Shown piece by piece: positions 51,075 to 61,070 of a DNA stretch of 64,000 bases; position 1 is the stretch's first letter, and each line of letters starts with the position of its first letter. The DNA comes from UBA6952 sp045562575 (GTDB lineage: Bacteria; Chloroflexota; Dehalococcoidia; Lucifugimonadales; UBA6952), in contig JBJKVQ010000019.1 in the NCBI GenBank assembly GCA_045562575.1, positions 14,368 through 78,367 on the forward strand. The letters run 5' to 3'. Under the pieces are notes generated by a model, which ran no database searches, was not told where the DNA came from, and saw only the letters and a program-made list of their open reading frames with translations. Both the position numbers and the translations under genes were made by a program.

Positions 51075-52096
51075 TAATATTGCCTATTAACATCTACAAC
51101 ATTTATTAATGGCTCACCGTTAATTAGCAAATCAAGATTTTTTTCAAAAAGTTCTGTTGCTCTCGATTGTTGGCTAGTAGAACGTCCAGCTCTATGCGAT
51201 GTGGCAATAAGATTGGGTTGAACCCATAATTCACTTTCTTCCTCAAGTGGTTCATTCAAAAAAACATCAAGTCCAGCCCCAGCAATCCATTTTTCCTTTA
51301 ACGCTTTAACTAATGCCTGTTCATCTACAACTTCCCCACGAGCAACATTAATTAAATACGACTCAGGTTTCATTTTTTTAAATTTTTCCTCATTCATAAT
51401 ACCTCTTGTTTCGTCAGATAATGGACAACTTAGAACAAGATAATCGCTACGGGAAATCAAATCGTCAAATTCAGTTGTTTGTATAAGTTCATCTACATTT
51501 TCTAAATTTCTATCAGATTCATTAATTGTACGTTTCGTTGCGATCACGTTCATATTAAATGATTTTGCCATTCTAGCAACATGTTTACCAATAGCACCTA
51601 ACCCAAATATTCCAACGGTTTTCCCATTAATTTCGTCTGTAGCCGGTGCCGGTCTCCAAATACGATTTCTAGCATTTTCAGAAAACGTGTTGTATTTTTT
51701 CGCAAGCATTAATATAAACATCATTACGTGTTCTGCTACTGGAATTGCATTTAACCCTGCTAGTGTAGTTATGGGTATCCCAGCATCTAAGACACCAGAT
51801 ATTTTCATATGATCAACCCCAGCACTCCAGGCTTGTACCCATTTGAGATTGGGCGACCATTCAATAGATCTGTATGGTAACCCTACGCAAACAATTACAT
51901 CTGCTTCCTCAAAAAAAGGAGCAAATTCTTGAGGGCCTATTTCAGATACCTTTTCACCTAAGTGGTAAAATTCTGCGAATTTTGACCAAAGTTCTCTAGG
52001 TAATTGTTTGGCTTGATTGATTTTTGGATCTGCGTTTAGTTTTTCAACATATGCAGAACTCATGGGACTAGTAATTAAAATATTAGGTTTTAACAC
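51074..52096 (-). CDS. D-2-hydroxyacid dehydrogenase (GTG start)
   Basis: A 340-residue NAD-dependent dehydrogenase. Rossmann motif VGIFGLGAIGKHVARMA, the Arg in LINVARGEVVDEQAL, the Glu in AGLDVFLNEPL, and the catalytic His in IATSHRAGRS. It reduces 2-oxo acids or oxidises 2-hydroxy acids; the substrate is unknown. GTG start at 52096 with AGGAGG about 6 bases ahead. First of a three-gene set with an alpha/beta hydrolase and a CMD protein. Confidence 0.9.
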   Translation of the reverse strand: MLKPNILITSPMSSAYVEKLNADPKINQAKQLPRELWSKFAEFYHLGEKVSEIGPQEFAPFFEEADVIVCVGLPYRSIEWSPNLKWVQAWSAGVDHMKISGVLDAGIPITTLAGLNAIPVAEHVMMFILMLAKKYNTFSENARNRIWRPAPATDEINGKTVGIFGLGAIGKHVARMAKSFNMNVIATKRTINESDRNLENVDELIQTTEFDDLISRSDYLVLSCPLSDETRGIMNEEKFKKMKPESYLINVARGEVVDEQALVKALKEKWIAGAGLDVFLNEPLEEESELWVQPNLIATSHRAGRSTSQQSRATELFEKNLDLLINGEPLINVVDVNRQY

Positions 52097-52268
52097 CTTG
52101 ACCTCCTAGAATTTGGAATTGACATCTCGTAACAATTTAACATTGAGAAAATAAGAAATCAAACAATAATTCATGTGGATTAGAGCACTTTTTATTATAT
52201 AACTAATATACTATTAATGTTAGAATTTATATTCAAATAATGAAAATAATTATATCTGGAGGTTATAA

Positions 52269-53339
52269 ATGGCCAATGACAAAGTTCGTATTGGAATGGT
52301 AGGTGCTGGAGGAAATTTTGTTTCTAGACATATTCCTGGTTTTAATCAAGTTAAAGGAGCAGAATTAGTAGGAGTAAGTAATCGTTCCAGGCAATCAAGT
52401 GAAAAAATAGCTAAAGAATTTGGAATTCCAAATGTTTATGATTCATGGATAGATTTGGTTCAAGATGAAGACATTGACGCGATAGCTATTGGTACTTGGC
52501 CCTACATGCATTGTCCAATAACTCTTCTAGCTTTAGAAAATGGGAAACATGTACTAACAGAAGCTAGAATGGCTTCCAACTCTACAGAAGCACGAACCAT
52601 GCTCGAAGCATCAAGGGAAAATCCAGATTTAGTATGTCAAATAGTACCAGCCCCTTTTACTATATCTATCGATAAAAAAATAAATGAACTCTTGCTCAAT
52701 GGATATGTTGGGGACATTGTATCAGTAGAATTAACTTCAAACCCTGGTGCTTTTGTAAATAGAGATCAAACATTTCAATGGAGACATGATATTAAATATA
52801 GTGGCAATAATATTATGATGATGGGTATATGGTATGAAACATTAATGAGATGGATTGGTCCGGCAAAATCTGTTAGTGCAATGGGGCAAATCACTGTTCC
52901 AAATAAAAAAAATGATAACGGATTATACCAGTCAGTAGAAATTCCAGATCATATTGATATCACTTGCAAAATGACGTGTGGAGCTCAGGCAACTATTAAA
53001 TTAAGTTCTGTAATTGGATTAAATCCTAAAAACGAAGTATGGATTTATGGTACCGAAGGCACAATTGTTATAAATGGTACAACTCTAGAAATTTATGGTG
53101 GTAAAAAAGGGGATAAATCGATTTCAAAAATAGAGATTGAAAAAGAATATATTGTTGATGGATTAAAAGGACTCCCAGCTGGATGGAGAGTCGAAGAAGA
53201 TTTCATTAATAGTATTATAAAAGGTGCTCCTGTAACCCATTCTCCATTTGATGTTGGAGTTCAATATATGGAATTTACCGACGCTGTATCCATGAGTATT
53301 CAAGAGGGGAAAGTTATTCATCTCCCATTTAGGAATTAA
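52269..53339 (+). CDS. Gfo/Idh/MocA family oxidoreductase
   Basis: A 356-residue NAD(P)-dependent sugar or inositol-type dehydrogenase. The N-terminal Rossmann domain has RIGMVGAGGNFVSRHIPGF and AIAIGTWPYMHCPITLLALE, followed by the EKP-equivalent segment HVLTEARMASNSTEA, where the usual catalytic Lys appears replaced (EAR for EKP). The C-terminal beta-sheet domain starts near 140. GGAGG precedes the ATG. It overlaps the convergent MFS gene by 11 bases. Confidence 0.87.
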   Translation: MANDKVRIGMVGAGGNFVSRHIPGFNQVKGAELVGVSNRSRQSSEKIAKEFGIPNVYDSWIDLVQDEDIDAIAIGTWPYMHCPITLLALENGKHVLTEARMASNSTEARTMLEASRENPDLVCQIVPAPFTISIDKKINELLLNGYVGDIVSVELTSNPGAFVNRDQTFQWRHDIKYSGNNIMMMGIWYETLMRWIGPAKSVSAMGQITVPNKKNDNGLYQSVEIPDHIDITCKMTCGAQATIKLSSVIGLNPKNEVWIYGTEGTIVINGTTLEIYGGKKGDKSISKIEIEKEYIVDGLKGLPAGWRVEEDFINSIIKGAPVTHSPFDVGVQYMEFTDAVSMSIQEGKVIHLPFRN

Positions 53340-54603
53340 GTTCATTATTCACTGGTTTAGCGATTAATATTAATATCATTGATATTAATGCTAGACCAGA
53401 AAATGTAATAAAAGCCCCTGAATAGCTTTGTGTACTATCATATATTGCTGCTGCAAATATAGGTCCTGCGACTGAAAAGATACTATGCAAAGGGGACATA
53501 GCTCCTTGGATAGATCCAAAGTTTTTTCGTCCAAACAAATCTGCTCGAAGTGATTGTGGTAAAGACGATAATCCACCCCATACTACTGCATAAGGAATCC
53601 AACAAAATACTAAAAAGGTAAAACTGTCAGCTCGAGACATGAAAAATAATGATATTGTCATAACCAGTAAAGAACTAGCCATAATGTATCGTTTATTGAT
53701 ATTATCACCTGCCCAACTTAAAAAAAGTCTCCCAGGCGCACTCAAAACCCCTTGCAGTAAAAACAACATACTGGCTTGAGTTGCAGTTCCTCCTAAGCTT
53801 ACTACCAAAGGAAAGGAATTTATTGCCACTGCTGTTGTAATACCTATTCTGATACTCACGGAAAATGCAAAAGCCCAAAAAGTTTTTAATCTTATTGCTT
53901 GCATCATAGTGAACGACACTTCATCCTTAATAGAAGAATTATCCTCTTTACTTAAGGTATGACTGGAAGTATCTCCGTCTGGTAGCATTCCGTATTGTTC
54001 AGGTCTATGCCTCATCACACAAGCTATAGGAATACCTACTATTAAAACTAAAAATCCCATCAGTCTAAAGGCATTTCGCCAGCCAAAAGATTCAATAAAC
54101 ATATTTACTAACGGAACAATCATAGATGCAAGACTAGTTCCCAACCATAAAATACCGAAAGCTCTTCCACGTTTTTTCACCCACCAATTTGCTACTGACG
54201 TTGATATGGGATTACCTAAGCCTAAACTACTCCCTAAAACCACACCTAGTAAAAAGCATATTATAAATATGGTGATATTAGGAGCAAAACTAATAAGGAA
54301 AAAACCTAAACTCATTATAGGAATTCCTATAAACATCATAGTTCTAGGACCAAATCGATCAACAAGATAACCTTCTAATGGCCCTATCAAAGCCGTTTCT
54401 ATTCTTGCTACTGACAAAACTGTGGCAACAACAGCAATACTAACGTTAAAGGTGTCCGAAATTGGAATAATAAAAGCATTTAATGCATGGAAGTTAAATC
54501 CTACACCTAGTGTCATACCAACCAAACCGGCTAATATGATCCACCAACCATAAAAGATATTTTTTGGAAATTTTTTCTTCCCTGAGGATGTGTTTTCTAT
54601 CAT
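53329..54603 (-). CDS. MFS transporter, monocarboxylate/OFA-like (paralogue of 3043-4326)
   Basis: A 12-helix carrier of about 424 residues. The N-terminus FYGWWIILAGLVGMTLGVGF and loop motif GYLVDRFGPRTMMFIG parallel those of the MFS at 3043-4326, placing both in the same branch. The ATG at 54603 (MIENTSSG) is preferred to a GTG three codons upstream; neither has a clear ribosome site. The gene lies between Gfo/Idh/MocA and the acyl-CoA dehydrogenases, so uptake of an organic acid is plausible. Confidence 0.86.
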   Translation of the reverse strand: MIENTSSGKKKFPKNIFYGWWIILAGLVGMTLGVGFNFHALNAFIIPISDTFNVSIAVVATVLSVARIETALIGPLEGYLVDRFGPRTMMFIGIPIMSLGFFLISFAPNITIFIICFLLGVVLGSSLGLGNPISTSVANWWVKKRGRAFGILWLGTSLASMIVPLVNMFIESFGWRNAFRLMGFLVLIVGIPIACVMRHRPEQYGMLPDGDTSSHTLSKEDNSSIKDEVSFTMMQAIRLKTFWAFAFSVSIRIGITTAVAINSFPLVVSLGGTATQASMLFLLQGVLSAPGRLFLSWAGDNINKRYIMASSLLVMTISLFFMSRADSFTFLVFCWIPYAVVWGGLSSLPQSLRADLFGRKNFGSIQGAMSPLHSIFSVAGPIFAAAIYDSTQSYSGAFITFSGLALISMILILIAKPVNNELNS

Positions 54604-54736
54604 ACAGTACACGCTAGCATATAAAAAACTAATCTGATCTGGAAAGCTTATGCTATTGTTTCTAAAAATAAAAGTCGTAAATAAAGGTTATTATTTTACT
54701 TGAGTAACATACATATTAAATCTTGTCTAGAATCGA

Positions 54737-54765
54737 TTGATATTATATTTGGTCTACAGTATATT
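54737..54765 (+). promoter_or_regulatory. Near-consensus promoter of acyl-CoA dehydrogenase pair
   Basis: TTGATA (54737-54742), 17-base spacer, TATATT (54760-54765); each hexamer differs from consensus at one position. It is 59 bases before the ATG at 54825, which has a GGAGG site at 54813-54817. Confidence 0.6.
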
Positions 54766-54824
54766 AGTCTTTAATCTTAATGTGATAGAGCAAATTGGTT
54801 ATTTCCAATTACGGAGGTAAGAGA

Positions 54825-56057
54825 ATGAATTTTGAGCTTCAATATACAAAAGAGCAAGAAGAATTTAGGAAAGAAGTAAAAACATTTCTAGATACTACTA
54901 TTTCAAAAGATTTAAAACATCCCGTAGACCCAAAAGATCTAACATATGATCAATATATGATTAGACGTGCTGTTGGTAAAGCTTTAGGAGAAAAAGGTTG
55001 GCTTTGGCCTATGGCTCCGACAGAGTATGGCGGTGGTGGATTAACTATAGATCATGCCATAATTATCGAAGAAGAAGTGGGTAAATATGGACTCCCTATA
55101 CCTCCCTATTATGATTCAGGAGGTAGACTTGGAGGTCCATCTATTTTGGTATGGGGAACTGATGAACAAAAACAAGAATTTCTGCCCCCTATATTTAAAG
55201 GAGAAGTCAGAACATGGCAACTTCTCTCGGAACCTAATGCAGGTTCAGATTTAGCTGGAGTTCAAACCACAGCAATACTAGATGGTGACGACTATGTTAT
55301 CAATGGCCAAAAGATATGGGTTGGAAGTAATCATGGAGCAGAACAATCATGGATGATATGTCTTACTGACCCTGAAGGTAAACGACATGATAATCTATCC
55401 TGGTTTATCGTTCCAATGGATTTACCTGGAATTACTATTGTACCCATGGATCTACTTACTACCGGTGGTGAAGGTGGAGCTGGAACTGGTGAGAAAAATA
55501 CTATATTTTTCGATAATGTAAGAATACCAGCAACAAACCTTATAGGTGGCCTAAATAATGGATGGAAAGTTGCGACTACTCACTTAGAGCTCGAACATGG
55601 TGGTGGTGGGCAAATCAGAAAAAATGACCTTGTTGATAGAATTATAAATTACTGTAAAACTTCAGAAAGTCTTGGAGAACCATTAATAAAAAATCAAGAT
55701 ATACAAGATAATATTGTAGATATCTATATAGAATCTGAGATCACACGATTATTTAATTTGAGAAACTATTGGCTTGCTCATGCTAATAAACAACGAACCT
55801 ATGAAGGTCCTCAAAGTTCCTTCTACAGAAAAACATCTGCATTAAGAATTGCAGAAAAGATATTAGATATCCTAGGTCCATATGCAATAACAAACGACGA
55901 AAAATGGGGTTTGTATGATGGAGCGATAGAATTGCAACATCGTGGTGCAATCGTTGGATTACATCCAGGCGGTACTACAGATATACAAAAAGTAATAATG
56001 TCTAGGAGAATTGGTATAGGTCGTGAAATAAAAGAGCAAGCAGGAACATTATCCTAG
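54825..56057 (+). CDS. Acyl-CoA dehydrogenase, first of a pair
   Basis: A 410-residue FAD enzyme oxidising acyl-CoA thioesters to enoyl-CoA. Motifs: the N-terminal helical domain (YTKEQEEFRKEVKTFL), WQLLSEPNAGSDLAGVQTTA, YVINGQKIWVGSNHGAEQSW, and the C-terminal HPGGTTDIQKVIMSRRIGIG. The ATG at 54825 is preferred over 54795 because of the GGAGG 7 bases ahead and the family N-terminus. The next gene encodes a second, shorter dehydrogenase after 10 bases, a layout typical of heteromeric FadE-type enzymes acting on bulky or branched acyl-CoAs. Confidence 0.93.
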   Translation: MNFELQYTKEQEEFRKEVKTFLDTTISKDLKHPVDPKDLTYDQYMIRRAVGKALGEKGWLWPMAPTEYGGGGLTIDHAIIIEEEVGKYGLPIPPYYDSGGRLGGPSILVWGTDEQKQEFLPPIFKGEVRTWQLLSEPNAGSDLAGVQTTAILDGDDYVINGQKIWVGSNHGAEQSWMICLTDPEGKRHDNLSWFIVPMDLPGITIVPMDLLTTGGEGGAGTGEKNTIFFDNVRIPATNLIGGLNNGWKVATTHLELEHGGGGQIRKNDLVDRIINYCKTSESLGEPLIKNQDIQDNIVDIYIESEITRLFNLRNYWLAHANKQRTYEGPQSSFYRKTSALRIAEKILDILGPYAITNDEKWGLYDGAIELQHRGAIVGLHPGGTTDIQKVIMSRRIGIGREIKEQAGTLS

Positions 56058-56067
56058 GAGGATTCAA

Positions 56068-57180
56068 ATGGATTTATCACTATCTCCCGATCAAGAATTA
56101 ATAAAAAACACTGCAAGAGAATTTGTAAGTAAGGAATTTCCAAAAGAAACGATACTAGATTTAGATCTTACTGAATCTGGATTTAACAAAGATTTATGGG
56201 ACAACGTAAGTGAAATTGGATGGTTAGGAATTTTGGTTCCAGAAAAATTTGGAGGATCAGAAAACACTTTAACTGATGCAGCTGTTCTTTATGAAGAACT
56301 TGGAAGAGGACCTGTTCCTGGACCTTTTTTTTCATCCGGAATACTATCAGTAAATATTGTTCTTCAAACTGCAAATGAAAAACAAAAAGCCGAAATTTTG
56401 CCCAAAATTGCATCTGGTGAATATATAGTCACAGCAGCAATTACTGAACCAAGTTATGGATGGGATAAAAAATATATAAACCTTTCTATAGAAAATAATT
56501 CTTTGACTGGCACAAAGCTTTTTGTACAAGACGGATTAAGTGCTACTCATATTCTATGTGCTGTTAGATCTGAAAAAAATAAGGATTCTGTATCAATTGT
56601 TTTTATTGATGCGAATTCAGAAGGTATTGCAAGAAAACAATTAGAAGGGTTTCTTAGCTCATCGACAGAAATATCTTTTGAATCAGTCAAAATATCAGAA
56701 GATATGATTTTGGGAGATATTAATACTGACCAATGGGATAACTTATATTCAGGCATCTTAAATTCTTTACCAATATTATGTTCATACCAAGTTGGTGGTT
56801 CTCAAGCAGTATTCGATCTTTCAGTCGAATATAGCAGAACTAGAAAACAATTTGGGCAATCTATTGGACGGTTTCAAAGAGTACAAGACCATATCATAGA
56901 AATGGTAAATCATCTGGATGCTGCTAGATGGACAACATATGAAGCACTATGGAAACTTGAATCAAATATGGATTCAAATACAAGTGTTCATCTTGCAAGC
57001 GCAGTTTCCAGTGAAGCCTACTTAAAAGCTTGTGACGGTGGGCATACAGTACACGCTGGAATAGGATCATTACGTGAATATGGGCTTACCTTACATACAC
57101 AAATGTCCAGAACTCTCTACCATTTCCTAGGAGATCCCAAATTCCACAAACGCAAAATTGCAAAAAGCTTAAAATTCTAA
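56068..57180 (+). CDS. Acyl-CoA dehydrogenase, second of a pair
   Basis: A 370-residue acyl-CoA dehydrogenase-fold protein: LSPDQELIKNTAREFVSKEF, WLGILVPEKFGGSENTL, AAITEPSYGWD (in place of the usual TEP-SGSD), YSRTRKQFGQSIGRFQRVQD, and a C-terminal GGHTVHAGIGSLREYGL. The FAD-site SGSD being replaced and the shorter length suit the partner subunit of a heteromer. AGGAGG precedes the ATG. It overlaps the convergent LLM oxidoreductase gene by 4 bases. Confidence 0.9.
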   Translation: MDLSLSPDQELIKNTAREFVSKEFPKETILDLDLTESGFNKDLWDNVSEIGWLGILVPEKFGGSENTLTDAAVLYEELGRGPVPGPFFSSGILSVNIVLQTANEKQKAEILPKIASGEYIVTAAITEPSYGWDKKYINLSIENNSLTGTKLFVQDGLSATHILCAVRSEKNKDSVSIVFIDANSEGIARKQLEGFLSSSTEISFESVKISEDMILGDINTDQWDNLYSGILNSLPILCSYQVGGSQAVFDLSVEYSRTRKQFGQSIGRFQRVQDHIIEMVNHLDAARWTTYEALWKLESNMDSNTSVHLASAVSSEAYLKACDGGHTVHAGIGSLREYGLTLHTQMSRTLYHFLGDPKFHKRKIAKSLKF

Positions 57181-58139
57181 TTCCCTCTTTGAGTATAGTT
57201 ACTGAGGAACGTTATTGTCCTTTTAAGTGACTCTTCTCTGTCATCGCCTGTTGTAAGTATAGAAAATAAAAGTTCAGACACCCCTGTGTCCAACATTGCA
57301 TCAATTTTAGCGGAGGCTTCTTCTTCAGTCCCTGATACAACTAAATCATCTGCCATTCTATCACTCCATACCTTAGTATGCTCTACTTCTTCATATCCAC
57401 AATCCATTAACATTCTATTATAAAAAGGCAATGTTGGATAAACTCCCATTTGCGTTCTGAGAGCATCTCTAACTAATTCTTTTTCTTCAGATATACAAAT
57501 TGGGGCATGAACTATTAAAGGAGGAACTTTATCACGGTTAGATTGCAAGGCTCCTTTTTCGATTGATGGTATAGCTACATTAGTTATATGCTGCATGGGA
57601 CAAACCCAAGTAATAATTCCATCCGAGACCCTTCCACATAACTCAAAAGCCTTTTCTCGTAATGCCGAAGACATTATTGGTATATCAGAATGTAAACCGT
57701 CTTGAGAATGTGCTTGGTAATATTTTCCATCAAAATCAACACCTTGGCCTTGGATAATATTCTTCAAAATTATTAAATATTCTTCTAAATGCCCTAATGG
57801 ATCTCGAAAATTAACACCGAACATACCTTCCATATTAGGTTTATGACTAGGTCCTACACCTAATCGAAATCTTGAAGGGGCTAATTCAGATATAACTTTT
57901 ACTTGTTGAAAAACTGAAATAGGATGTCTAGGCCATGTAGGTATTATTGATGTTCCCATTAATATATTTTCTGTTTGAACTGCTGCAGCTGAAAAAACTG
58001 TCAATGCGTCAGCTCTAGAGCCGCCAGTCGTTAACCATGCGGCGTCTATTCCAAACGACTCTAGTTGATTAATCCTATGTAAAACACCTTGTGCTGTAGA
58101 TTCATTCACAGCAACACCAATACGATTATTAGAATTCAT
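57177..58139 (-). CDS. LLM class (F420/flavin-dependent) oxidoreductase
   Basis: A 320-residue luciferase-like TIM barrel. Markers: RIGVAVNESTAQGVLHRINQ, GIDAAWLTTGGSRADALTVF, MGTSIIPTWPRHPISV and LAPSRFRLGVGPSHKP, which match the F420-dependent branch, while RVSDGIITWVCPMQHI is in the middle. The cofactor (F420 or FMN) cannot be settled from sequence; F420 use is common in Actinobacteria and Chloroflexota. AAGGG precedes the ATG. It is divergent from the FAH gene. Confidence 0.87.
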   Translation of the reverse strand: MNSNNRIGVAVNESTAQGVLHRINQLESFGIDAAWLTTGGSRADALTVFSAAAVQTENILMGTSIIPTWPRHPISVFQQVKVISELAPSRFRLGVGPSHKPNMEGMFGVNFRDPLGHLEEYLIILKNIIQGQGVDFDGKYYQAHSQDGLHSDIPIMSSALREKAFELCGRVSDGIITWVCPMQHITNVAIPSIEKGALQSNRDKVPPLIVHAPICISEEKELVRDALRTQMGVYPTLPFYNRMLMDCGYEEVEHTKVWSDRMADDLVVSGTEEEASAKIDAMLDTGVSELLFSILTTGDDREESLKRTITFLSNYTQRGN

Positions 58140-58176
58140 GAAGTATTTCCCTTCGCTAATATATGGTTGTTTTTAA

Positions 58177-58205
58177 TTGACTAGTATATATGCTTAAAGT
58201 ATATT
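58177..58205 (+). promoter_or_regulatory. Near-consensus promoter of FAH-SDR operon
   Basis: TTGACT (58177-58182), 17-base spacer, TATATT (58200-58205), 49 bases before the ATG at 58255. The same spacing and -10 occur before the acyl-CoA dehydrogenase pair, so both units may be strongly expressed. Confidence 0.62.
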
Positions 58206-58254
58206 GAACCCACTAAAGTAACGCAATAAATTTAATTAATTCAGGAGATATATA

Positions 58255-59040
58255 ATGAAATGGTGTAGACTCGAAATTAATAATGAACCTTCCTTTGGTA
58301 TAATCGATAACGATCAAATCACACCAGTAATAGGAACTCCTTTTACAAGTTATGAAACAACTAATCTGAGTATCCCTCTTACCGAAGCAAAATTACTTGT
58401 ACCCGTTATTCCTTCAACTTTTTATGCAGCGGGAATAAATTATATGGGTCATGTGATTAAAATGGCTGAGATTACCGGTAGAGAAGGAAATCCACCTCCT
58501 GCTGCAGATATAGGATACAGAGCGAATAACGCTTTAATTGCGCACAATGAAACGATAGTTATACCGAAAGATGCAACTGACAAAGTACAGTACGAAGGTG
58601 AGCTCGTAGTTGTTATAGGCAAAACTGCCAAAAACCTTACTCCAACTAATCTCTGGGACTATATATTGGGTTATACGATCGGAAACGATGTAAGTGAACG
58701 AACATGGCAAGGAAATGATAGAACGCTTTGGAGAGCAAAAAATACTGATACTTTCAAACCTATGGGGCCTTGGATTGAAACTGATGCAAACCCTGAAGAT
58801 ATGACAACAACTGTGAAGGTGAATAACAAAATTCAGGATCAATTTAAAACAAATAATATGATTTTTGGAATCACAGAATACCTTTGTAATATGACGAAAT
58901 ATTTAACCTTACATCCAGGGGATGTCGTTTGGATGGGTACAGATGATGTACCAATAGATATAAAAGATGGGGATGTCGTTGATGTAGAAATTACTGGCAT
59001 CGGCACTTTGAGTAATCCCGTACAAAGATCTACAGAGTAA
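58255..59040 (+). CDS. Fumarylacetoacetate hydrolase family protein
   Basis: A 261-residue FAH-fold enzyme. Metal ligands are in YEGELVVVIG (two Glu) and GYTIGNDVSERTW (Asp). Further markers are DTFKPMGPWIET and LHPGDVVWMGTDDVP. The family includes 2-oxo-acid hydrolases, decarboxylases and isomerases in aromatic or sugar-acid breakdown. CAGGAGAT precedes the ATG. An SDR gene follows after 8 bases and is probably in the same operon. Confidence 0.9.
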   Translation: MKWCRLEINNEPSFGIIDNDQITPVIGTPFTSYETTNLSIPLTEAKLLVPVIPSTFYAAGINYMGHVIKMAEITGREGNPPPAADIGYRANNALIAHNETIVIPKDATDKVQYEGELVVVIGKTAKNLTPTNLWDYILGYTIGNDVSERTWQGNDRTLWRAKNTDTFKPMGPWIETDANPEDMTTTVKVNNKIQDQFKTNNMIFGITEYLCNMTKYLTLHPGDVVWMGTDDVPIDIKDGDVVDVEITGIGTLSNPVQRSTE

Positions 59041-59048
59041 GGATTCAA

Positions 59049-59822
59049 ATGGAACTAGGAATAAAAAATAAAACAGCTCTAATTACAGGCTCTTCAAAAG
59101 GATTAGGTTTTTATATTGCTTCAGCACTCGCTAAAGAGGGGTGTAACATAGGTATCTGTGCGCGAAATAAAAATGAAATAAAATCTGCAGAAAAAGAATT
59201 AACTAAATTTGGAGTTAAGGTAATTGGAATAGAAGCAGATGTAACAACTAATGAAGGGACCAAAGCTGTATATTCTGAAACTGTTAAAGCTATCGGGCCT
59301 GTAGATATTCTTGTAAACAATGTTGGTGGATCTACAGGAAGAACTTTTGATACAACTACAGATGAAGATTGGAAAAACACCTTTGACCTTAATCTTATTT
59401 CAGGTATCCAACTTATTAGACTTTGTTTACCTGATATGAAAAATAACTCTTGGGGAAGAATAATAAATATTTCTTCAATTTATGGCCGTGAATATGGGGG
59501 TGGATTAACCTATATGGCCACGAAATCAGCGTTGATATCTATGTCAAAGCATCTTGCTTTAGATTTAGCTGGTACAGGAATCACTGTAAATACTATTGCA
59601 CCTGGTTCAATTTATTTTGAAGGTGGACGATGGGAAAGATTTCAAAAAGAAAACACGAAAGAATTTGTTGATGATTTTATTAAAAATAATCTTCCTATGG
59701 GGAAATTTGGTTGGCCAGAACCTGTAGCCGATTTAGCAACCTTTTTATCTTCAAATAATGCTGATCTAATTACTGGAACTTCTATAAATGTAGATGGAGG
59801 GCAATCGAAAAGTTTATTTTAA
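59049..59822 (+). CDS. Short-chain dehydrogenase/reductase
   Basis: A 257-residue classical SDR. Cofactor motif TGSSKGLGFYIASAL, NNVGGSTG (NNAG position), catalytic Ser in NISSIYGRE and Tyr-x-x-x-Lys in TYMATKSAL, then PGSIYFEGGRW. It ends with TGTSINVDGGQS, as usual. AAGGAT precedes the ATG. Paired with the FAH gene, it may oxidise a hydroxy-acid or sugar-acid intermediate. It overlaps the convergent serine hydrolase gene by 4 bases. Confidence 0.93.
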   Translation: MELGIKNKTALITGSSKGLGFYIASALAKEGCNIGICARNKNEIKSAEKELTKFGVKVIGIEADVTTNEGTKAVYSETVKAIGPVDILVNNVGGSTGRTFDTTTDEDWKNTFDLNLISGIQLIRLCLPDMKNNSWGRIINISSIYGREYGGGLTYMATKSALISMSKHLALDLAGTGITVNTIAPGSIYFEGGRWERFQKENTKEFVDDFIKNNLPMGKFGWPEPVADLATFLSSNNADLITGTSINVDGGQSKSLF

Positions 59823-61048
59823 CTACTAGAATAAACTAACCTTCTAAGTTCATTCCTTATATCATAGGTATATGACGGAACAAACTGTGTCATAAATATA
59901 CAAATCAAATCTATTTCAGGATCTATCCAAAAATATGTACTCGCTGCACCACCCCATCCATACTGACCTTTTGAACCTTCTATACTATCGGCAGTCTGTA
60001 CTGAAAAACCTAATCCAAACCCCACGTTTTCAAAACTAGACTCTGCCCAACGTATACCTTCCATTGCAAAATGAGTTAAATCATTGTTTTCAGGTATATG
60101 ATTCTCTGTCATTAACTCTACAGTCTCAGGATTTAAAATAAATGTATCTCCTAATGTACCTTTATTTAATAACATTCTAGAAAAATTCATATAATCATCA
60201 AGAGTAGAAACTAATCCTCCTCCTCCAGATAAATAACTAGGTTTTGCAGAATACACACTAGTTAACGGATCATCAATTAATCGTAAACCTTCAGATTCTG
60301 AAAAGTTTTGCTCAGAAGTGTAATTTGAAGGACCTGAAACATAATTAGCTGCAAACCTATTAATTTTTTCTTGTGGTACATAAAAGCCTGTATCAGTCAT
60401 ACCTAATGGTTCAAAAATATATTTATTCAAATATTCATCGAAATCCATATCGGAAATGACAGAAATCAAATAGCCAAGAACATCTGTAGAAATAGAATAA
60501 TTCCAAGCATTACCAGGAGAAAATACTAACGGTAAATTTGATAATGCATCAATGAGATCGTCTAAGGTACTAGAAGTAGGATCAGCTAAATTAATTAGGG
60601 TTCGATAAGCTTGATCAACCTTTGTATCACTCATAATCCCATAGGTAAGTCCAGATTGATGGGTAAGTAAATGCTTAATTGTCATTGGTTGAGAAGGAGG
60701 TATACCAATAAAATTATTTAAATTTCCTGATTGGTATACGATCAAATCTTTCCACGATGGAATAAATTTATGAACAGGGTCATCCAAAGAAACTAAACCT
60801 AGGTCAAATAATCGCATAAACGCAACAGATGTTATAGGTTTAGTCATTGAATATATCCGGAAAATTGTATCTCGTGAAACAGGTTTATTTCTCTCTATAT
60901 CCATTAAACCCTGCATAGAACCATCTATTATCTCGCCATTATGATAATAAAGGGTAGCTCCACAAGAAAAACGACCAGATTTAATATAATTTTCCTGAAT
61001 GTGATTTTCAATATCAGTTAATTTTTTTTCAGTCAATTCAACATTCAT
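59819..61048 (-). CDS. Serine hydrolase, class C beta-lactamase-like
   Basis: A 409-residue penicillin-binding-protein-fold esterase or peptidase. The SxxK nucleophile is Ser67-Met-Thr-Lys70 in FRIYSMTKPITSVAF. A Tyr motif NYSIS lies near residue 185, and KGQYGWGGAASTYFW is the KTG-equivalent region, as in EstB-like esterases. No signal peptide is present, so it is probably cytoplasmic and not a resistance enzyme. Substrate unknown. Confidence 0.88.
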   Translation of the reverse strand: MNVELTEKKLTDIENHIQENYIKSGRFSCGATLYYHNGEIIDGSMQGLMDIERNKPVSRDTIFRIYSMTKPITSVAFMRLFDLGLVSLDDPVHKFIPSWKDLIVYQSGNLNNFIGIPPSQPMTIKHLLTHQSGLTYGIMSDTKVDQAYRTLINLADPTSSTLDDLIDALSNLPLVFSPGNAWNYSISTDVLGYLISVISDMDFDEYLNKYIFEPLGMTDTGFYVPQEKINRFAANYVSGPSNYTSEQNFSESEGLRLIDDPLTSVYSAKPSYLSGGGGLVSTLDDYMNFSRMLLNKGTLGDTFILNPETVELMTENHIPENNDLTHFAMEGIRWAESSFENVGFGLGFSVQTADSIEGSKGQYGWGGAASTYFWIDPEIDLICIFMTQFVPSYTYDIRNELRRLVYSSS

Positions 61049-61070
61049 ATCAGGGTATCATAACACAAAA

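Noticed and set aside
59819..61048. Antibiotic-resistance beta-lactamase
   Set aside because: It has no signal peptide and resembles EstB-type esterases more than secreted class C enzymes.
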